Assembly (NCBI RefSeq): GCF_900117395.1
Contig: NZ_FPEG01000002.1
Coordinates: 496,001 to 560,000 of the forward strand
Direction: 5' to 3'
Length of the DNA: 64,000 nt
Source of the DNA: Agrococcus sp. Marseille-P2731
Lineage (GTDB): Bacteria; Actinomycetota; Actinomycetes; Actinomycetales; Microbacteriaceae
In this document: one piece after another, positions 26,288 to 34,731 of the stretch
Numbering within the stretch: position 1 is the first letter of the stretch
Layout: every line of letters begins with the position of its first letter
Program-made: the position numbers and the translations under genes
The notes under the pieces: model-generated
Told to the model about the DNA's origin: nothing
The model's input: the letters and a program-made list of their open reading frames with translations, nothing else
Database searches by the model: none

Positions 26288-26344
26288 AGAGTTGCAGTGA
26301 GTGGCCCCGGATTCGAAGGTCTTGGCGCCACTCACTGCAACTCT
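26288..26344. repeat. 18-bp perfect inverted repeat
   Basis: Arms 26288-26305 and 26327-26344 (AGAGTTGCAGTGAGTGGC and its exact complement) flank 21 nt that contain TTCGAA. It lies in the 171-bp gap between the DMT transporter stop and the start of the next minus-strand gene. It could terminate the pdx/DMT transcript, but there is no U-tract, and the arms are less GC-rich than neighbouring terminators. It resembles a dispersed palindromic element; no second copy was seen in this window. Confidence 0.8.
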
Positions 26345-26419
26345 GCGGGGGGAGAGGGGGGAGGCAGGTCGAGCACCCGCGCGTCGCGGCCGAGCGGGTC
26401 TCCGAGCGCGCAGGCGGCC

Positions 26420-27367
26420 TCAGGCCGGAGCAGCCACGCCGGCCTTCGCCTTCGGCCGCTGCCCGACGAGCACGCCGGCACCGATGACGACGACCGCCCC
26501 GATCACCTGCCACACGCCGAGCGACTCCCCCAGCACCAGCACGCCGAGCGTCACAGCGACGACCGGGATCAGGTAGGTGACGGTCGCGCCGACCGTGGGA
26601 CCGACGGCGCGCACCACCTCGAACTGCAGGATGTAGGCGACGCCGGTGCCGACCGCGCCGAGCGCGACGACCGCCAGCAGCGACGACCAGAGCGTCTCGG
26701 GGTCGCCGTGCACCGCGACCGGCGACCAGCCCTCGACGAGGCAGGTGGCGAGCAGCGCGACGAGCGTCATCGGGAACCCGGTGATCATGAGGGCGGTGGG
26801 ATGGGCGATGCCCGGCACCTCCGTGCCGGCGAGCAGGCGGCGGTTCAGCGTCCAGCCGATGCCGTACGAGACGCCGCCGAGCACCGCGATGCCGAAGCCG
26901 AGCAGGTCGGGGCCTCCCTCGGCGCTCCACGGCTGCGCGATGAGCACGACGCCGGCGAGCCCCAGCAGCACGGCGGTGAGCTTGCGCGGCGTCAGCCGAT
27001 CGCTCGGCAGCAGCAGCAGCAGCGCGAACAGCACGGTCGCGACCGGCGAGATCGCGTTGCCGAGCCCCGCCGCCGCCGAGGAGATGCGCGTCTCGGCGAC
27101 CACGAAGCAGGTGAAGGGCAGTGCCGTGAGGAAGAAGGAGCAGAGGCTCAGCAGCCCCCAGGTGCGCCGATCCCCCGGCAGCCTGGTGCGCGTCGCAGCC
27201 ACGAGCACGAGCAGCGTGATCGCAGCGATGCCGACCCGGAGCGCCGCGATCTGCATCGGGTGCAGGGCATCGAGCCCGAGCCTCATGAGCAGGAACGATG
27301 AGCCCCAGATGACGGCGAGGACGATCCACATCGCCTGCCACGGGATCCGACTGAGCGCACTGGTCAC
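26420..27367 (-). CDS. EamA/DMT-family transporter
   Basis: 315 residues, GTG start at 27367, 12 nt after the pdxT stop. Ten predicted helices in two EamA repeats: WIVLAVIWGSSFLLMRLGLD at the N-terminus and LLAVVALGAVGTGVAYILQF in the second half, with SPVATVLFALLLLLP at the end of the first. DMT proteins export or import small metabolites. Linkage to pdxST may mean a B6-related substrate, but that is only proximity. Confidence 0.88.
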   Translation of the reverse strand: MTSALSRIPWQAMWIVLAVIWGSSFLLMRLGLDALHPMQIAALRVGIAAITLLVLVAATRTRLPGDRRTWGLLSLCSFFLTALPFTCFVVAETRISSAAAGLGNAISPVATVLFALLLLLPSDRLTPRKLTAVLLGLAGVVLIAQPWSAEGGPDLLGFGIAVLGGVSYGIGWTLNRRLLAGTEVPGIAHPTALMITGFPMTLVALLATCLVEGWSPVAVHGDPETLWSSLLAVVALGAVGTGVAYILQFEVVRAVGPTVGATVTYLIPVVAVTLGVLVLGESLGVWQVIGAVVVIGAGVLVGQRPKAKAGVAAPA

Positions 27368-27379
27368 CGGTGCATCAGA

Positions 27380-27997
27380 TCACACACTGGTGACGCGGGC
27401 GACATGCGCGAGGAAGCGGCGGTGGAAGCGCAGCTCGCCGTCGACCTCGGGGTGGAAGGCCGTGCCGAGGAGCGCCCCCTGCTCGACCGCCACGACGCGA
27501 TCGCCGACGCTCGCCAGCACCTCGACGCTCGCGCCCACGCGCTCGACCGCCGGCGCCCGGATGAAGGTGGCGTGCAAGGGCGCCTCCCCCATCGCCGGCG
27601 CGTCGAGCAGCGCCTCGAAGGAGTCGACCTGGCTGCCGAAGGCGTTGCGCCGCACGTCGACGTCGAGGCCGCCGAAGCTCTGCTGCGTCGGCAGACCGTC
27701 CAGGATGCGGTCGGCGAGGAGGATGAGGCCGGCGCACGTGCCGAGGGCGGGCATGCCGGCGGACAATCGATCGACGATCGGCCGGCGCAGCCCGAACGAG
27801 CGCGCGAGCTTGTCGATCACGCTCGACTCGCCGCCGGGGAGCACCAGCCCATCGACGGCCGCGAGCTGCGCGGGCGAGCGCACGAGCACGACCTGCGCGC
27901 CCAGCGCCGCGAGCACCGCAGCGTGCTCGCGCACGTCGCCCTGCAGCGCGAGCACGCCGACCCGCGGCGCGCCGCTCGTGCGGCGCCCGCCGTCCAC
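27380..27997 (-). CDS. pdxT: Pyridoxal 5'-phosphate synthase glutaminase subunit
   Basis: Releases ammonia from glutamine for PdxS. 205 residues from GTG 27997, 2 nt after the pdxS stop. Class I glutaminase with VGVLALQGDVREH, LVLPGGESS, nucleophile Cys88 in GTCAGLILL and the His-Glu pair in AFHPEVDGE. Forms the PdxST complex in the cytoplasm. Confidence 0.96.
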   Translation of the reverse strand: MDGGRRTSGAPRVGVLALQGDVREHAAVLAALGAQVVLVRSPAQLAAVDGLVLPGGESSVIDKLARSFGLRRPIVDRLSAGMPALGTCAGLILLADRILDGLPTQQSFGGLDVDVRRNAFGSQVDSFEALLDAPAMGEAPLHATFIRAPAVERVGASVEVLASVGDRVVAVEQGALLGTAFHPEVDGELRFHRRFLAHVARVTSV

Positions 27998-27999
27998 CC

Positions 28000-28890
28000 C
28001 TACCAGCCGCGGTCCGCCAGGCGGTGCGGCGCCGGCAGGTCGGCCACGTTGATGCCGACCATCGCCTCGCCGAGCCCCCTGGACGCATCCGCGATCGCCT
28101 TGGGATCGTCGAACGCGGCGGTCGCCCGCACGATCGCCGCTGCGCGCCGCTCGGGCTCGCCCGCCTTGAAGATGCCGGAGCCGACGAAGACGCCGTCGGC
28201 GCCGAGCTGCATCATGAGCGCGGCATCGGCGGGTGTCGCCACACCGCCAGCGGTGAAGAGCACCACCGGCAGCGCGCCGCGCTCGGCGACCTCGGCGACG
28301 AGCTCGTAGGGCGCCTGCAGCTCCTTCGCGGCGACGTAGAGCTCGTCCTTCGCGAGCGTCTGCAGCCGACGGATCTCACCGGAGATGGTGCGGATGTGCT
28401 TGGTCGCCTCCGAGACGTCGCCGGTGCCGGCCTCGCCCTTCGAGCGGATCATCGCCGCGCCCTCGGTGATGCGGCGGAGCGCCTCCCCCAGGTTCGTGGC
28501 GCCGCAGACGAAGGGCACCGTGAAGGGCCACTTGTCGATGTGGTTGGCGTAGTCGGCGGGGCTCAGCACCTCGGACTCGTCGATGTAGTCCACCTCGAGC
28601 GCCTCAAGCACCTGCGCCTCGACGAAGTGGCCGATGCGGGCCTTCGCCATCACGGGGATCGAGACCTCTGCCTTGATGGCGTCGATCAGGTCGGGGTCGG
28701 ACATGCGGGCGACGCCGCCCTGCGCGCGGATGTCCGCGGGCACGCGCTCGAGCGCCATCACGGCGACGGCCCCGGCGTCCTCGGCGATGCGCGCCTGCTC
28801 GGGGGTGACGACGTCCATGATGACGCCGCCCTTCAGCATCTCGGCGAGGCCGCGCTTGACGCGTGCGGTGCCGGTGGTGGGTTCTGCCAT
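28000..28890 (-). CDS. pdxS: Pyridoxal 5'-phosphate synthase lyase subunit
   Basis: Makes pyridoxal 5'-phosphate from ribose 5-phosphate, glyceraldehyde 3-phosphate and ammonia. 296 residues from ATG 28890. Conserved [13 protein letters not shown] with Asp26, active-site Lys83 ([10 protein letters not shown]) and second lysine Lys151 ([11 protein letters not shown]). An 8-bp perfect hairpin (28908-28929, minus strand) sits between the HIT gene stop and the AGGAGAG ribosome site; it could act as a weak processing or regulatory element. Confidence 0.97.
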   Translation of the reverse strand: MAEPTTGTARVKRGLAEMLKGGVIMDVVTPEQARIAEDAGAVAVMALERVPADIRAQGGVARMSDPDLIDAIKAEVSIPVMAKARIGHFVEAQVLEALEVDYIDESEVLSPADYANHIDKWPFTVPFVCGATNLGEALRRITEGAAMIRSKGEAGTGDVSEATKHIRTISGEIRRLQTLAKDELYVAAKELQAPYELVAEVAERGALPVVLFTAGGVATPADAALMMQLGADGVFVGSGIFKAGEPERRAAAIVRATAAFDDPKAIADASRGLGEAMVGINVADLPAPHRLADRGW

Positions 28891-28935
28891 GGTGCGTCTC
28901 TCTCCTGGCCGCGCCGGGCTGGGCGCGGCATGCTG

Positions 28936-29610
28936 TCAGGCCGGCCAGGCCGCCTGGATGTCGCGCCGCATGTCCTCGAGGAGGATGGGCAGCGCCTTCG
29001 TCTTCGCGATGATCGGGAAGAAGTTCGAGTCGAGGCTCCAGCGCGGCACGATGTGCTGGTGCAGGTGGTCGGCGATGCCGGCACCGGCGATGCGCCCCTG
29101 GTTCATGCCGATGTTGAAGCCCTGGCAGTGGGTCACCTGCGAGAGCACGCGCATGGCCGTCTGCGTGAGGACGGCCATCTCGGCGACCTCCTCGGTGGTC
29201 GCCTGGTCGTACATCCCGACGTGCCGGTACGGGCACACCATCATGTGGCCGGTGTTGTAGGGGTAGAGGTTGAGCAGCACGAAGCACGTCTCGCCGCGCG
29301 CCACGATGAGCCCCTGATCGTCGCTGAGCTCCGGCGCGCGGCAGAACGGGCAGGCGTCCTCCTCGGGCATCTGCCCCTGCTGGATGTAGACCATGCGGTA
29401 CGGGGTCCACAGCCGCTGGAAGTGGTCGGGCACCCCTGCCAGCTCGCTCGACATCTGCGTCGGGGCGCCCCACGCGTGCTCGGCCACGAGCGGCGCATCC
29501 TGCTCGGGCGCGGGCACGAAGCCTGGCAGCGCGTCGCGGTGGAGCGCGGCCCGCTCGGCGGGCTCGTCGCGCGCGGGATCGTCGCCGTGGCGGTGCCCGT
29601 GCTCGCTCAC
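28936..29610 (-). CDS. HIT-family hydrolase/phosphorylase (Ap4A phosphorylase-like)
   Basis: 224 residues from GTG 29610, overlapping the thrS stop by 4 nt (GTGA). The histidine triad is in [10 protein letters not shown], and a CPFC pair near residue 90 may bind zinc. In mycobacteria the gene directly after thrS encodes a HIT-type diadenosine tetraphosphate phosphorylase (Rv2613c), so that activity is likely; aminoacyl-tRNA synthetases produce Ap4A, which makes the coupling to thrS sensible. In mycobacteria pgsA and PIM genes follow; here pdxS follows directly. Confidence 0.9.
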   Translation of the reverse strand: MSEHGHRHGDDPARDEPAERAALHRDALPGFVPAPEQDAPLVAEHAWGAPTQMSSELAGVPDHFQRLWTPYRMVYIQQGQMPEEDACPFCRAPELSDDQGLIVARGETCFVLLNLYPYNTGHMMVCPYRHVGMYDQATTEEVAEMAVLTQTAMRVLSQVTHCQGFNIGMNQGRIAGAGIADHLHQHIVPRWSLDSNFFPIIAKTKALPILLEDMRRDIQAAWPA

Positions 29611-31577
29611 ACGTGCGCCTTCGTCTCGATGGCCTCGAGGATGCGCGCGATGGCCTCGTCGACGGGCACGCCGTTGTCCTGCGTGCCGTCGCGGAACCGG
29701 AACGAGACGCTGCCGGCCTCGCTGTCGGTCGCGCCGGCGATGAGCTGGAACGGCACCTTCGCGAGCGTGTGGGTGCGGATCTTCTTCTGCATGCGCTCGT
29801 CGGAGCGGTCGACGTCGATGCGCACGCCCTTGGCGCGCAGCTTGGCCGCGATCTCCTCGAGGTAGTCGGCGTAGTCCTCGGCGACGGGCACGGCCACGAC
29901 CTGCACGGGAGCGAGCCAGACGGGGAAGGCGCCGGCATAGTGCTCGAGCAGGATCGCGAAGAAGCGCTCGATCGAGCCGAAGAGCGCGCGGTGGATCATG
30001 ATGGGCCGCTGCTTCGAGCCGTCGGCGGCGGTGTACTCGAGGTCGAAGCGCTCCGGCAGGTTGAAGTCGAGCTGCACGGTCGAGAGCTGCCAGGAGCGGC
30101 CGATCGCGTCGGTCACCTTGAGGTCGATCTTCGGCCCGTAGAAGGCGGCCTCGCCCGGCTCCTCGACGACCTCGAGGCCGGACGAGCGCGCGACGCGCCG
30201 CAGCGCATCCGTCGCCGTCTCCCAGATGGCCTCGTCGCCGATCCACTTCGCCTTCTCGTCGTCGCGCATCGACAGCTCGAGGCGGAAGTCGGTGAGGCCG
30301 AAGTCCCCCAGCAGCGACAGCACGAACTCGAGGACCTTCGTGGTCTCCTCCTCGAGCTGCTCGGGCGTGACGAACAGGTGGGCGTCGTCCTGCGTGAAGC
30401 CGCGCACGCGAGTGAGGCCGTGCAGCGCGCCGGAGAGCTCGTTCCGGTAGACGGTGCCGTTCTCGGCGAGCCGCAGCGGCAGGTCGCGGTAGCTGCGCGC
30501 GCGATCCTTGTAGACGAGGATGTGCATCGGGCAGTTCATGGGCTTGAGGTAGTAGTCCACGCCCTGCTTCGTGACGTTCCCCGCCTCGTCGCGCTCCTCA
30601 TCCATGTGGATGGGCGGCCAGATGCCCTCGGCGTAGGTCGCGAGGTGCCCGGAGGTGGCGAAGAGGTCCTGCTTCGTGATGTGGGGCGTGTAGACGTAGC
30701 TGTAGCCCTGCTCGATGTGGCGCTTGCGAGCGTGCTGCTCCATCTCGCCGCGCGCGATGGCGCCGCGCGGGTGCCAGACGGAGAGGCCGCTGCCGATCTC
30801 ATCCGGGAACGAGAAGAGGTCGAGCTCGCGGCCCAGCTTGCGGTGGTCGCGCTTCGCGGCCTCCTCGAGGCGCTGCTGGTAGGCGCGCAGCTCGTCCTTC
30901 GAGGGCCATGCGGTGCCGTAGATGCGCTGCAGCTGCGGCAGGTCGGTCTTGCCGCGCCAGTAGGCGCCAGCGACGCGGGTGAGCGCGAAGCCGTTGGCGA
31001 TCAGGCGTGTCGAGGGCAGGTGCGGGCCGCGGCAGAGATCCTTCCACTGCACCTCGCCCGTCTTCGGGTCGACGTTGTCGTAGATCGTCAGCTCGCCGGC
31101 GCCCACCTCGACGGATGCGCCCTCCGCAGCCTTGTCGGCGCCGCCCTTGAGGCCGATGAGCTCGAGCTTGTAGGGTTCGTCGGCCAGCTCGGCGCGTGCC
31201 TCGTCGTCGGTGACAGCGCGGCGCACGAAGCGCTGGCCGGCCTTCACGATGCGCTGCATCTCCTTCTCGAGCGCCTTCAGGTCGTCGCTCGAGAACGCCT
31301 CAGCGACGTCGAAGTCGTAGTAGAAGCCGTCCTGCACCGGCGGACCGATGCCGAGCCGCGCCTCCGGGTTCACCCGCTGCACGGCCTGCGCGAGCACGTG
31401 CGCCGCGGAGTGGCGCAGGATGTCGAGGCCGTCGGGGCTGTCGATCGTCACCGGCTCGACGCGCCCCGACTCGACGGTCTGCGTCTCGCTCACCTCGCGT
31501 GCGAGATCCTGCAGCTCGCCGTCGACGCGCATGGCGACGATGGCACGGTCGGTGAAGAGATCGAATCCGGTGGTCAC
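29607..31577 (-). CDS. thrS: Threonyl-tRNA synthetase
   Basis: 656 residues from GTG 31577. N-terminal TGS domain, editing domain with [16 protein letters not shown], class II core with [21 protein letters not shown]-type motif ([18 protein letters not shown]) and C-terminal anticodon-binding domain. There is no Shine-Dalgarno; TACGAT lies 6 nt before GTG, suggesting a leaderless mRNA. No T-box-like leader is possible given this spacing. Confidence 0.97.
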   Translation of the reverse strand: MTTGFDLFTDRAIVAMRVDGELQDLAREVSETQTVESGRVEPVTIDSPDGLDILRHSAAHVLAQAVQRVNPEARLGIGPPVQDGFYYDFDVAEAFSSDDLKALEKEMQRIVKAGQRFVRRAVTDDEARAELADEPYKLELIGLKGGADKAAEGASVEVGAGELTIYDNVDPKTGEVQWKDLCRGPHLPSTRLIANGFALTRVAGAYWRGKTDLPQLQRIYGTAWPSKDELRAYQQRLEEAAKRDHRKLGRELDLFSFPDEIGSGLSVWHPRGAIARGEMEQHARKRHIEQGYSYVYTPHITKQDLFATSGHLATYAEGIWPPIHMDEERDEAGNVTKQGVDYYLKPMNCPMHILVYKDRARSYRDLPLRLAENGTVYRNELSGALHGLTRVRGFTQDDAHLFVTPEQLEEETTKVLEFVLSLLGDFGLTDFRLELSMRDDEKAKWIGDEAIWETATDALRRVARSSGLEVVEEPGEAAFYGPKIDLKVTDAIGRSWQLSTVQLDFNLPERFDLEYTAADGSKQRPIMIHRALFGSIERFFAILLEHYAGAFPVWLAPVQVVAVPVAEDYADYLEEIAAKLRAKGVRIDVDRSDERMQKKIRTHTLAKVPFQLIAGATDSEAGSVSFRFRDGTQDNGVPVDEAIARILEAIETKAHV

Positions 31578-31589
31578 TCGACCATCGTA
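31578..31589 (-). promoter_or_regulatory. Leaderless-type -10 of thrS
   Basis: TACGAT (minus strand, 31584-31589), then GGTCGA and the GTG start. Confidence 0.55.
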
Positions 31590-31662
31590 GATCGCGCCGG
31601 GTCAGCGTGCCGACGACACCGGCTGGCGGTGGCTCCTGGCCCTGCTCGCGCCGGGACGGGGC

Positions 31663-33126
31663 TCAGGTGCCGCAGAACGTGCGGTAGGCGCGGAAGCTGC
31701 GCTCCGGGCTCGGCGCCGCGTAGCGCTCGAGCCCCGGGCGCTCGTCGAACGGCCGCGTCACGACGTCCACCAGCTGGGCGAAGGGGTCGAGGTCACCATC
31801 CGTGGCGGCGGCCAGCGCCTCCTCCACCAGGTGGTTCCGAGGGACGTAGGCGGGGTTCGCCCGGTCCATCGCATCCGCATCAGGCGCCAGCGGCAACCAC
31901 CCCGCCGCCCAGGCGTCGAAGGCATCGCGGTGCAGGAACAGGTCGCGGGCAGCATCCGGCCGCCCGCGCGCGGCCGAGCCGAGGGCGCGGAAGGCGGAGG
32001 TGAGGTCGGTCCGCTCCGACTCCAGCAGCGCGACGAGCGCATCCGCGACCTCGGCGACCGTGGCGTCGTCGACCGCTGCCGACAGGCCGAGCTTCGCGCG
32101 CATCCCGGCGACCCAGGCGTCTCGGTATCGCGCCGGGAACGCGTCGAGGGCCTCCATCGCGATGGCGATCCCCTCCTCCTGCTCGTCCGCGAGCAGCGGC
32201 AGCAGGGTCTCGGCCAGCCGGGCGAGGTTCCAGTGGGCGATGGCCGGCTGGTTCCCATAGGCATAGCGGCCCTGCGCATCGATCGAGCTGAACACCGTCG
32301 CGGGGTCGAAGCCCTCCATGAACGCGCACGGCCCGTAGTCGATCGTCTCGCCCGAGATCGTCATGTTGTCGGTGTTCATGACCCCGTGCACGAAGCCGAC
32401 GAGCATCCAGCGGGCGACGAGGCCCGCCTGGGCCGCGATCACCGATTCGAGCAGCGCGAGGGGCGGATGCTCGGCGCCCGCGGCATGCGGCGCGTGGCGA
32501 GCGATCGCGTGGTCGACGAGGCGGCGCAGCAGCGCCAGGTCCCCGGTCGCCCTGGCGTACTGGAAGCTGCCGACGCGCAGGTGGCTGCCGGCGACGCGCG
32601 CCAGCACAGCGCCCGGCAGCAGCTCCTCGCGGCGCACGTCGCGCCCCGTCGCGACCACGGCGAGCGCGCGCGTCGTCGGGATCCCGAGCGCGTGCATCGC
32701 CTCGCTGATCACGTACTCCCGCAGCATCGGTCCGACCGCGGCGAGCCCGTCGCCGCCGCGAGACAGCGGCGTGCGGCCCGATCCCTTCAGGTGCAGGTCG
32801 AGCAGGCCGCCCTGACCGTCGGACAGCTCGCCCAGCAGCAGCGCGCGCCCGTCGCCCAGGATGGGCGAGTAGCCGCCGAACTGGTGCCCCGCGTAGACCT
32901 GGGCGACGGGCGAGGCGCCCTGCGGCACCGCGGTGCCCAGGAGGAGCCCGAGCCCCTCGGGGCTGCGCAGGCTCTCGGGGTCGAGCCCGAGCTCGGTCGC
33001 GAGCTGCGCGTTGAGCGCCAGCAGCGACGGCGCCGGCGCGGGCGCCCCCTGCCACGGCACGGCCAGCTCCGGCAGCTCGCGGGCGAAGCGGCTGCCGAGC
33101 TCGATCGTCGGTGCGGAAGCCATCAC
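31663..33126 (-). CDS. selO: SelO/YdiU-family protein adenylyltransferase
   Basis: Pseudokinase-fold enzyme that transfers AMP from ATP to protein hydroxyls; linked to redox stress in other organisms. 487 residues. The start is GTG 33126 (or the adjacent ATG 33123); TAGCCT lies exactly 6 nt before the GTG, favouring a leaderless message. Conserved [43 protein letters not shown] and [16 protein letters not shown] are present. The C-terminus is RTFCGT, keeping the conserved near-terminal cysteine that replaces selenocysteine in bacterial forms. Transcribed alone. Confidence 0.95.
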   Translation of the reverse strand: MMASAPTIELGSRFARELPELAVPWQGAPAPAPSLLALNAQLATELGLDPESLRSPEGLGLLLGTAVPQGASPVAQVYAGHQFGGYSPILGDGRALLLGELSDGQGGLLDLHLKGSGRTPLSRGGDGLAAVGPMLREYVISEAMHALGIPTTRALAVVATGRDVRREELLPGAVLARVAGSHLRVGSFQYARATGDLALLRRLVDHAIARHAPHAAGAEHPPLALLESVIAAQAGLVARWMLVGFVHGVMNTDNMTISGETIDYGPCAFMEGFDPATVFSSIDAQGRYAYGNQPAIAHWNLARLAETLLPLLADEQEEGIAIAMEALDAFPARYRDAWVAGMRAKLGLSAAVDDATVAEVADALVALLESERTDLTSAFRALGSAARGRPDAARDLFLHRDAFDAWAAGWLPLAPDADAMDRANPAYVPRNHLVEEALAAATDGDLDPFAQLVDVVTRPFDERPGLERYAAPSPERSFRAYRTFCGT

Positions 33127-33138
33127 ACGGCGAGGCTA
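33127..33138 (-). promoter_or_regulatory. Leaderless-type -10 of selO
   Basis: TAGCCT (minus strand, 33133-33138), six nt, then GTG 33126. Confidence 0.5.
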
Positions 33139-33222
33139 GCGCGTGTACCCCACCAAGTGCACGGGTGCCCAGCTCGTGCACAGGCCGCGTCCCCGGGCAC
33201 GCGTGGCGGACTCCCCCGGGCC

Positions 33223-33234
33223 TACGCTTCGGAG
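33223..33234 (+). promoter_or_regulatory. Leaderless-type -10 of the 80-aa gene
   Basis: TACGCT (33223-33228), then TCGGAG and the ATG at 33235. Spacing is identical to that of selO on the other strand. Confidence 0.5.
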
Positions 33235-33477
33235 ATGGACCATCCCACGCAGCACTCCGTCTACACCGCCGCCGACATCGCCGAAGTGCTCGCAGAGCTC
33301 CACGCCTGCGGTCCGGATCCGCTCGATCTGCGGCGGTGGGCGGCGCGGCGAGAGGTCAGCACCGCACTCGTCCGTGCAGGCAGGGCGCTGAGCTCCGTGC
33401 GGCTCCCGGGCAGGACGGCGGGCGGCGGATGGGTCGAGTTCGGCCTGGTCGAGGGAGTCTGGGCGCGCACCCGCTGA
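33235..33477 (+). CDS. Hypothetical protein, possible DNA-binding (80 aa)
   Basis: 80 residues from ATG 33235. No family recognised. The sequence is compact and soluble: an acidic first third (YTAADIAEVLAELHACGPD), then basic (LRRWAARREVSTALVRAGRAL) and an aromatic end (GGWVEFGLVEGVWARTR). AARREVSTALVRAGRAL could form a helix pair resembling a helix-turn-helix, but this is weak. Third-position GC is high and a leaderless-type -10 fits, which together support a real gene. A terminator for the tRNA genes begins 11 nt after its stop. Confidence 0.55.
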   Translation: MDHPTQHSVYTAADIAEVLAELHACGPDPLDLRRWAARREVSTALVRAGRALSSVRLPGRTAGGGWVEFGLVEGVWARTR

Positions 33478-33487
33478 CGGCACGAGA

Positions 33488-33512
33488 AAGCCCCCGGCAG
33501 GACCGGGGGCTT
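33488..33512 (-). terminator. Terminator of tRNA-Gly-Cys-Val transcript
   Basis: 10-bp stem (8 bp GC-rich core 33490-33497 with 33503-33510) and 5-nt loop. On the minus strand it ends in CTTTCTCG, a short U-rich tail. It may also stop transcription of the 80-aa gene from the other side. Confidence 0.8.
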
Positions 33513-33517
33513 CGTGG

Positions 33518-33589
33518 TGGGCGATACTGGGTTCGAACCAGTGACCTCTTCCGTGTCAGGGAAGCGCGCTACCGCTGCGCCAATCGCCC
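33518..33589 (-). tRNA. tRNA-Val (GAC)
   Basis: Folds as a normal cloverleaf: acceptor GGGCGAT/ATCGCCC, anticodon stem CTTCC/GGAAG with loop CTGACAC (anticodon GAC), T-loop TTCGAAC. Discriminator A, and CCA is encoded (33515-33517). Last gene of a three-tRNA transcript with tRNA-Gly and tRNA-Cys. Confidence 0.96.
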
Positions 33590-33603
33590 TTGCGGTGTGT
33601 TCG

Positions 33604-33674
33604 AGGTGGAGACGGGATTCGAACCCGCGTAGACGGCTTTGCAGGCCGCTGCCTCACCACTCGGCCACCCCACC
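33604..33674 (-). tRNA. tRNA-Cys (GCA)
   Basis: Acceptor GGTGGGG/CTCCACC (one G-T pair), anticodon loop CTGCAAA with GCA, T-loop TTCGAAT, discriminator T (U73, as expected for tRNA-Cys). CCA is not encoded. Middle gene of the tRNA transcript. Confidence 0.96.
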
Positions 33675-33711
33675 AGGTGGTGTGAGATTGACTCTCATGA
33701 CATTGCTGTCG

Positions 33712-33783
33712 AGCGGATGACGAGATTCGAACTCGCGACCCTCACCTTGGCAAGGTGATGCGCTACCACTGCGCCACATCCGC
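33712..33783 (-). tRNA. tRNA-Gly (GCC)
   Basis: Acceptor GCGGATG/CATCCGC, anticodon loop TTGCCAA with GCC, T-loop TTCGAAT, discriminator T. CCA not encoded. First gene of the minus-strand tRNA transcript; a strong promoter lies 27 nt upstream. Confidence 0.96.
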
Positions 33784-33809
33784 GGGGCTCATCGCTGAGC
33801 ACTCGAATG

Positions 33810-33838
33810 ACTATACCCATGCATGGGGCCGGTGCCAA
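33810..33838 (-). promoter_or_regulatory. Strong promoter of the tRNA-Gly-Cys-Val transcript
   Basis: Minus strand TTGGCA (33833-33838), 17-nt spacer, TATAGT (33810-33815). This is near the vegetative sigma consensus, unusually good for this genome, and places transcription start about 20 nt before tRNA-Gly. Confidence 0.85.
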
Positions 33839-33941
33839 ATCGACCCGCGCCCAGCCCTCACCGCGGCGGATGTGGCACGAGCGGCCCGCGAGATGTGGCA
33901 GACTTGTGCGGTCCGCACGGAGCACAGCTCTGACGCGAGAC

Positions 33942-34014
33942 GGGCGATTGGCGCAGTTGGTAGCGCGCTTCCTTCACACGGAAGAGGTCGTGGGTTCGAG
34001 TCCCGCATCGCCCA
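33942..34014 (+). tRNA. tRNA-Val (CAC)
   Basis: Acceptor GGGCGAT/ATCGCCC, anticodon loop TTCACAC with CAC, T-loop TTCGAGT, discriminator A and encoded CCA (34015-34017). It shares most of its sequence with the GAC isoacceptor on the opposite strand, including acceptor, D-arm and anticodon stem, so the two form an inverted duplication around the Cys and Gly genes. CAGACT at 33899-33904 is a possible -10. Confidence 0.96.
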
Positions 34015-34016
34015 CC

Positions 34017-34050
34017 ATCAGGGCCGGCATCGCGAGATGCCGGCCCTGAT
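34017..34050 (+). terminator. Terminator after tRNA-Val (CAC)
   Basis: Perfect 15-bp stem (34017-34031 with 34036-34050) and GCGA tetraloop, starting at the last base of the encoded CCA, followed by CCTCTCACTC. Confidence 0.85.
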
Positions 34051-34111
34051 CCTCTCACTCAGCAGCGCCCGGCGCATCGCGCCGCCCCTCGAGAGCGAGC
34101 ATCTGCAGTCC

Positions 34112-34606
34112 TCAGCCGGCCGTCGCCCTGCGGGCGATCGCGATCGCAGCGACGTCCTCGAGCACGGCGATCGCGGCATCCGGTGCGCCTGACGCCTCCG
34201 TGACGGCACCGCGAGCCCAGAAGCCACCGAACGCCCCGATGACAGCGCCGACCGCCGCGACGGCGGCACCGCGCCGGGCCGCTCGGCCCTCGCTCGACGC
34301 CAGCGCCGCCCCCGCGAGGGCGGCAGCCGCGACGCGCCCCACGAGCGCGGGCGGCGAGAGGCGTGACGGGGTGATCGGCAGCTTGTCACCGACGAGCTCG
34401 GCCGCAGCGCCGAGCACCACGAGCGCGCGTCCCCAGCGATGCCGCAGCACGGGCCAACCCCGCCAGTCGGTGTCCTCGCCGCCCGAGGTCGACGAGAGCA
34501 CGACCACCGCGAGCGGCGTCAGCGAGCGCATCCCGCCCGCTGCGCCGAGGAGCAGGCTCCTGCCGTCCGACGACCTGACGTCCACTGATGCATCTCGATC
34601 CCGCAT
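34112..34606 (-). CDS. DUF4126-like membrane protein
   Basis: 164 residues from ATG 34606; GGAGG is only 1-2 nt upstream, so a start at the later MRSLTPLA (about residue 26) is possible. The pattern GGMRSLTPLAVVVLS, VLGAAAELVGDKLPITPSRLSPPALVGRVAAAALAGA and FGGFWARGAV fits the DUF4126 family of small integral membrane proteins. About four helices. Role unknown. It lies downstream of amt beyond a terminator, so it is probably separately transcribed. Confidence 0.75.
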   Translation of the reverse strand: MRDRDASVDVRSSDGRSLLLGAAGGMRSLTPLAVVVLSSTSGGEDTDWRGWPVLRHRWGRALVVLGAAAELVGDKLPITPSRLSPPALVGRVAAAALAGAALASSEGRAARRGAAVAAVGAVIGAFGGFWARGAVTEASGAPDAAIAVLEDVAAIAIARRATAG

Positions 34607-34671
34607 GCCTCCACGATCGCACCCGAAGCCGCCGCTGCCAATGCCCTGCTCCGCATCCGTGCGACGCCGAA

Positions 34672-34696
34672 GAGGGCCGGCACGCGGCCGACCCTC
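34672..34696 (-). terminator. Terminator after amt
   Basis: 10-bp stem with one G-T pair (34672-34681 with 34687-34696), 35 nt after the amt stop, followed on the minus strand by TTCGGCG. Confidence 0.7.
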
Positions 34697-34731
34697 CCCT
34701 CTTGTGCGTCGCCCAGCGACGCGAGCGATGC

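Noticed and set aside
31578-31662. T-box or other leader for thrS
   Set aside because: The -10 hexamer is 6 nt from the start codon, leaving no leader, and no T-box sequence was seen.
33518-34014. tRNA-associated attachment site or integrated element
   Set aside because: No integrase, no direct repeat of a tRNA 3' end outside the tRNA genes, and ordinary core genes on both sides.
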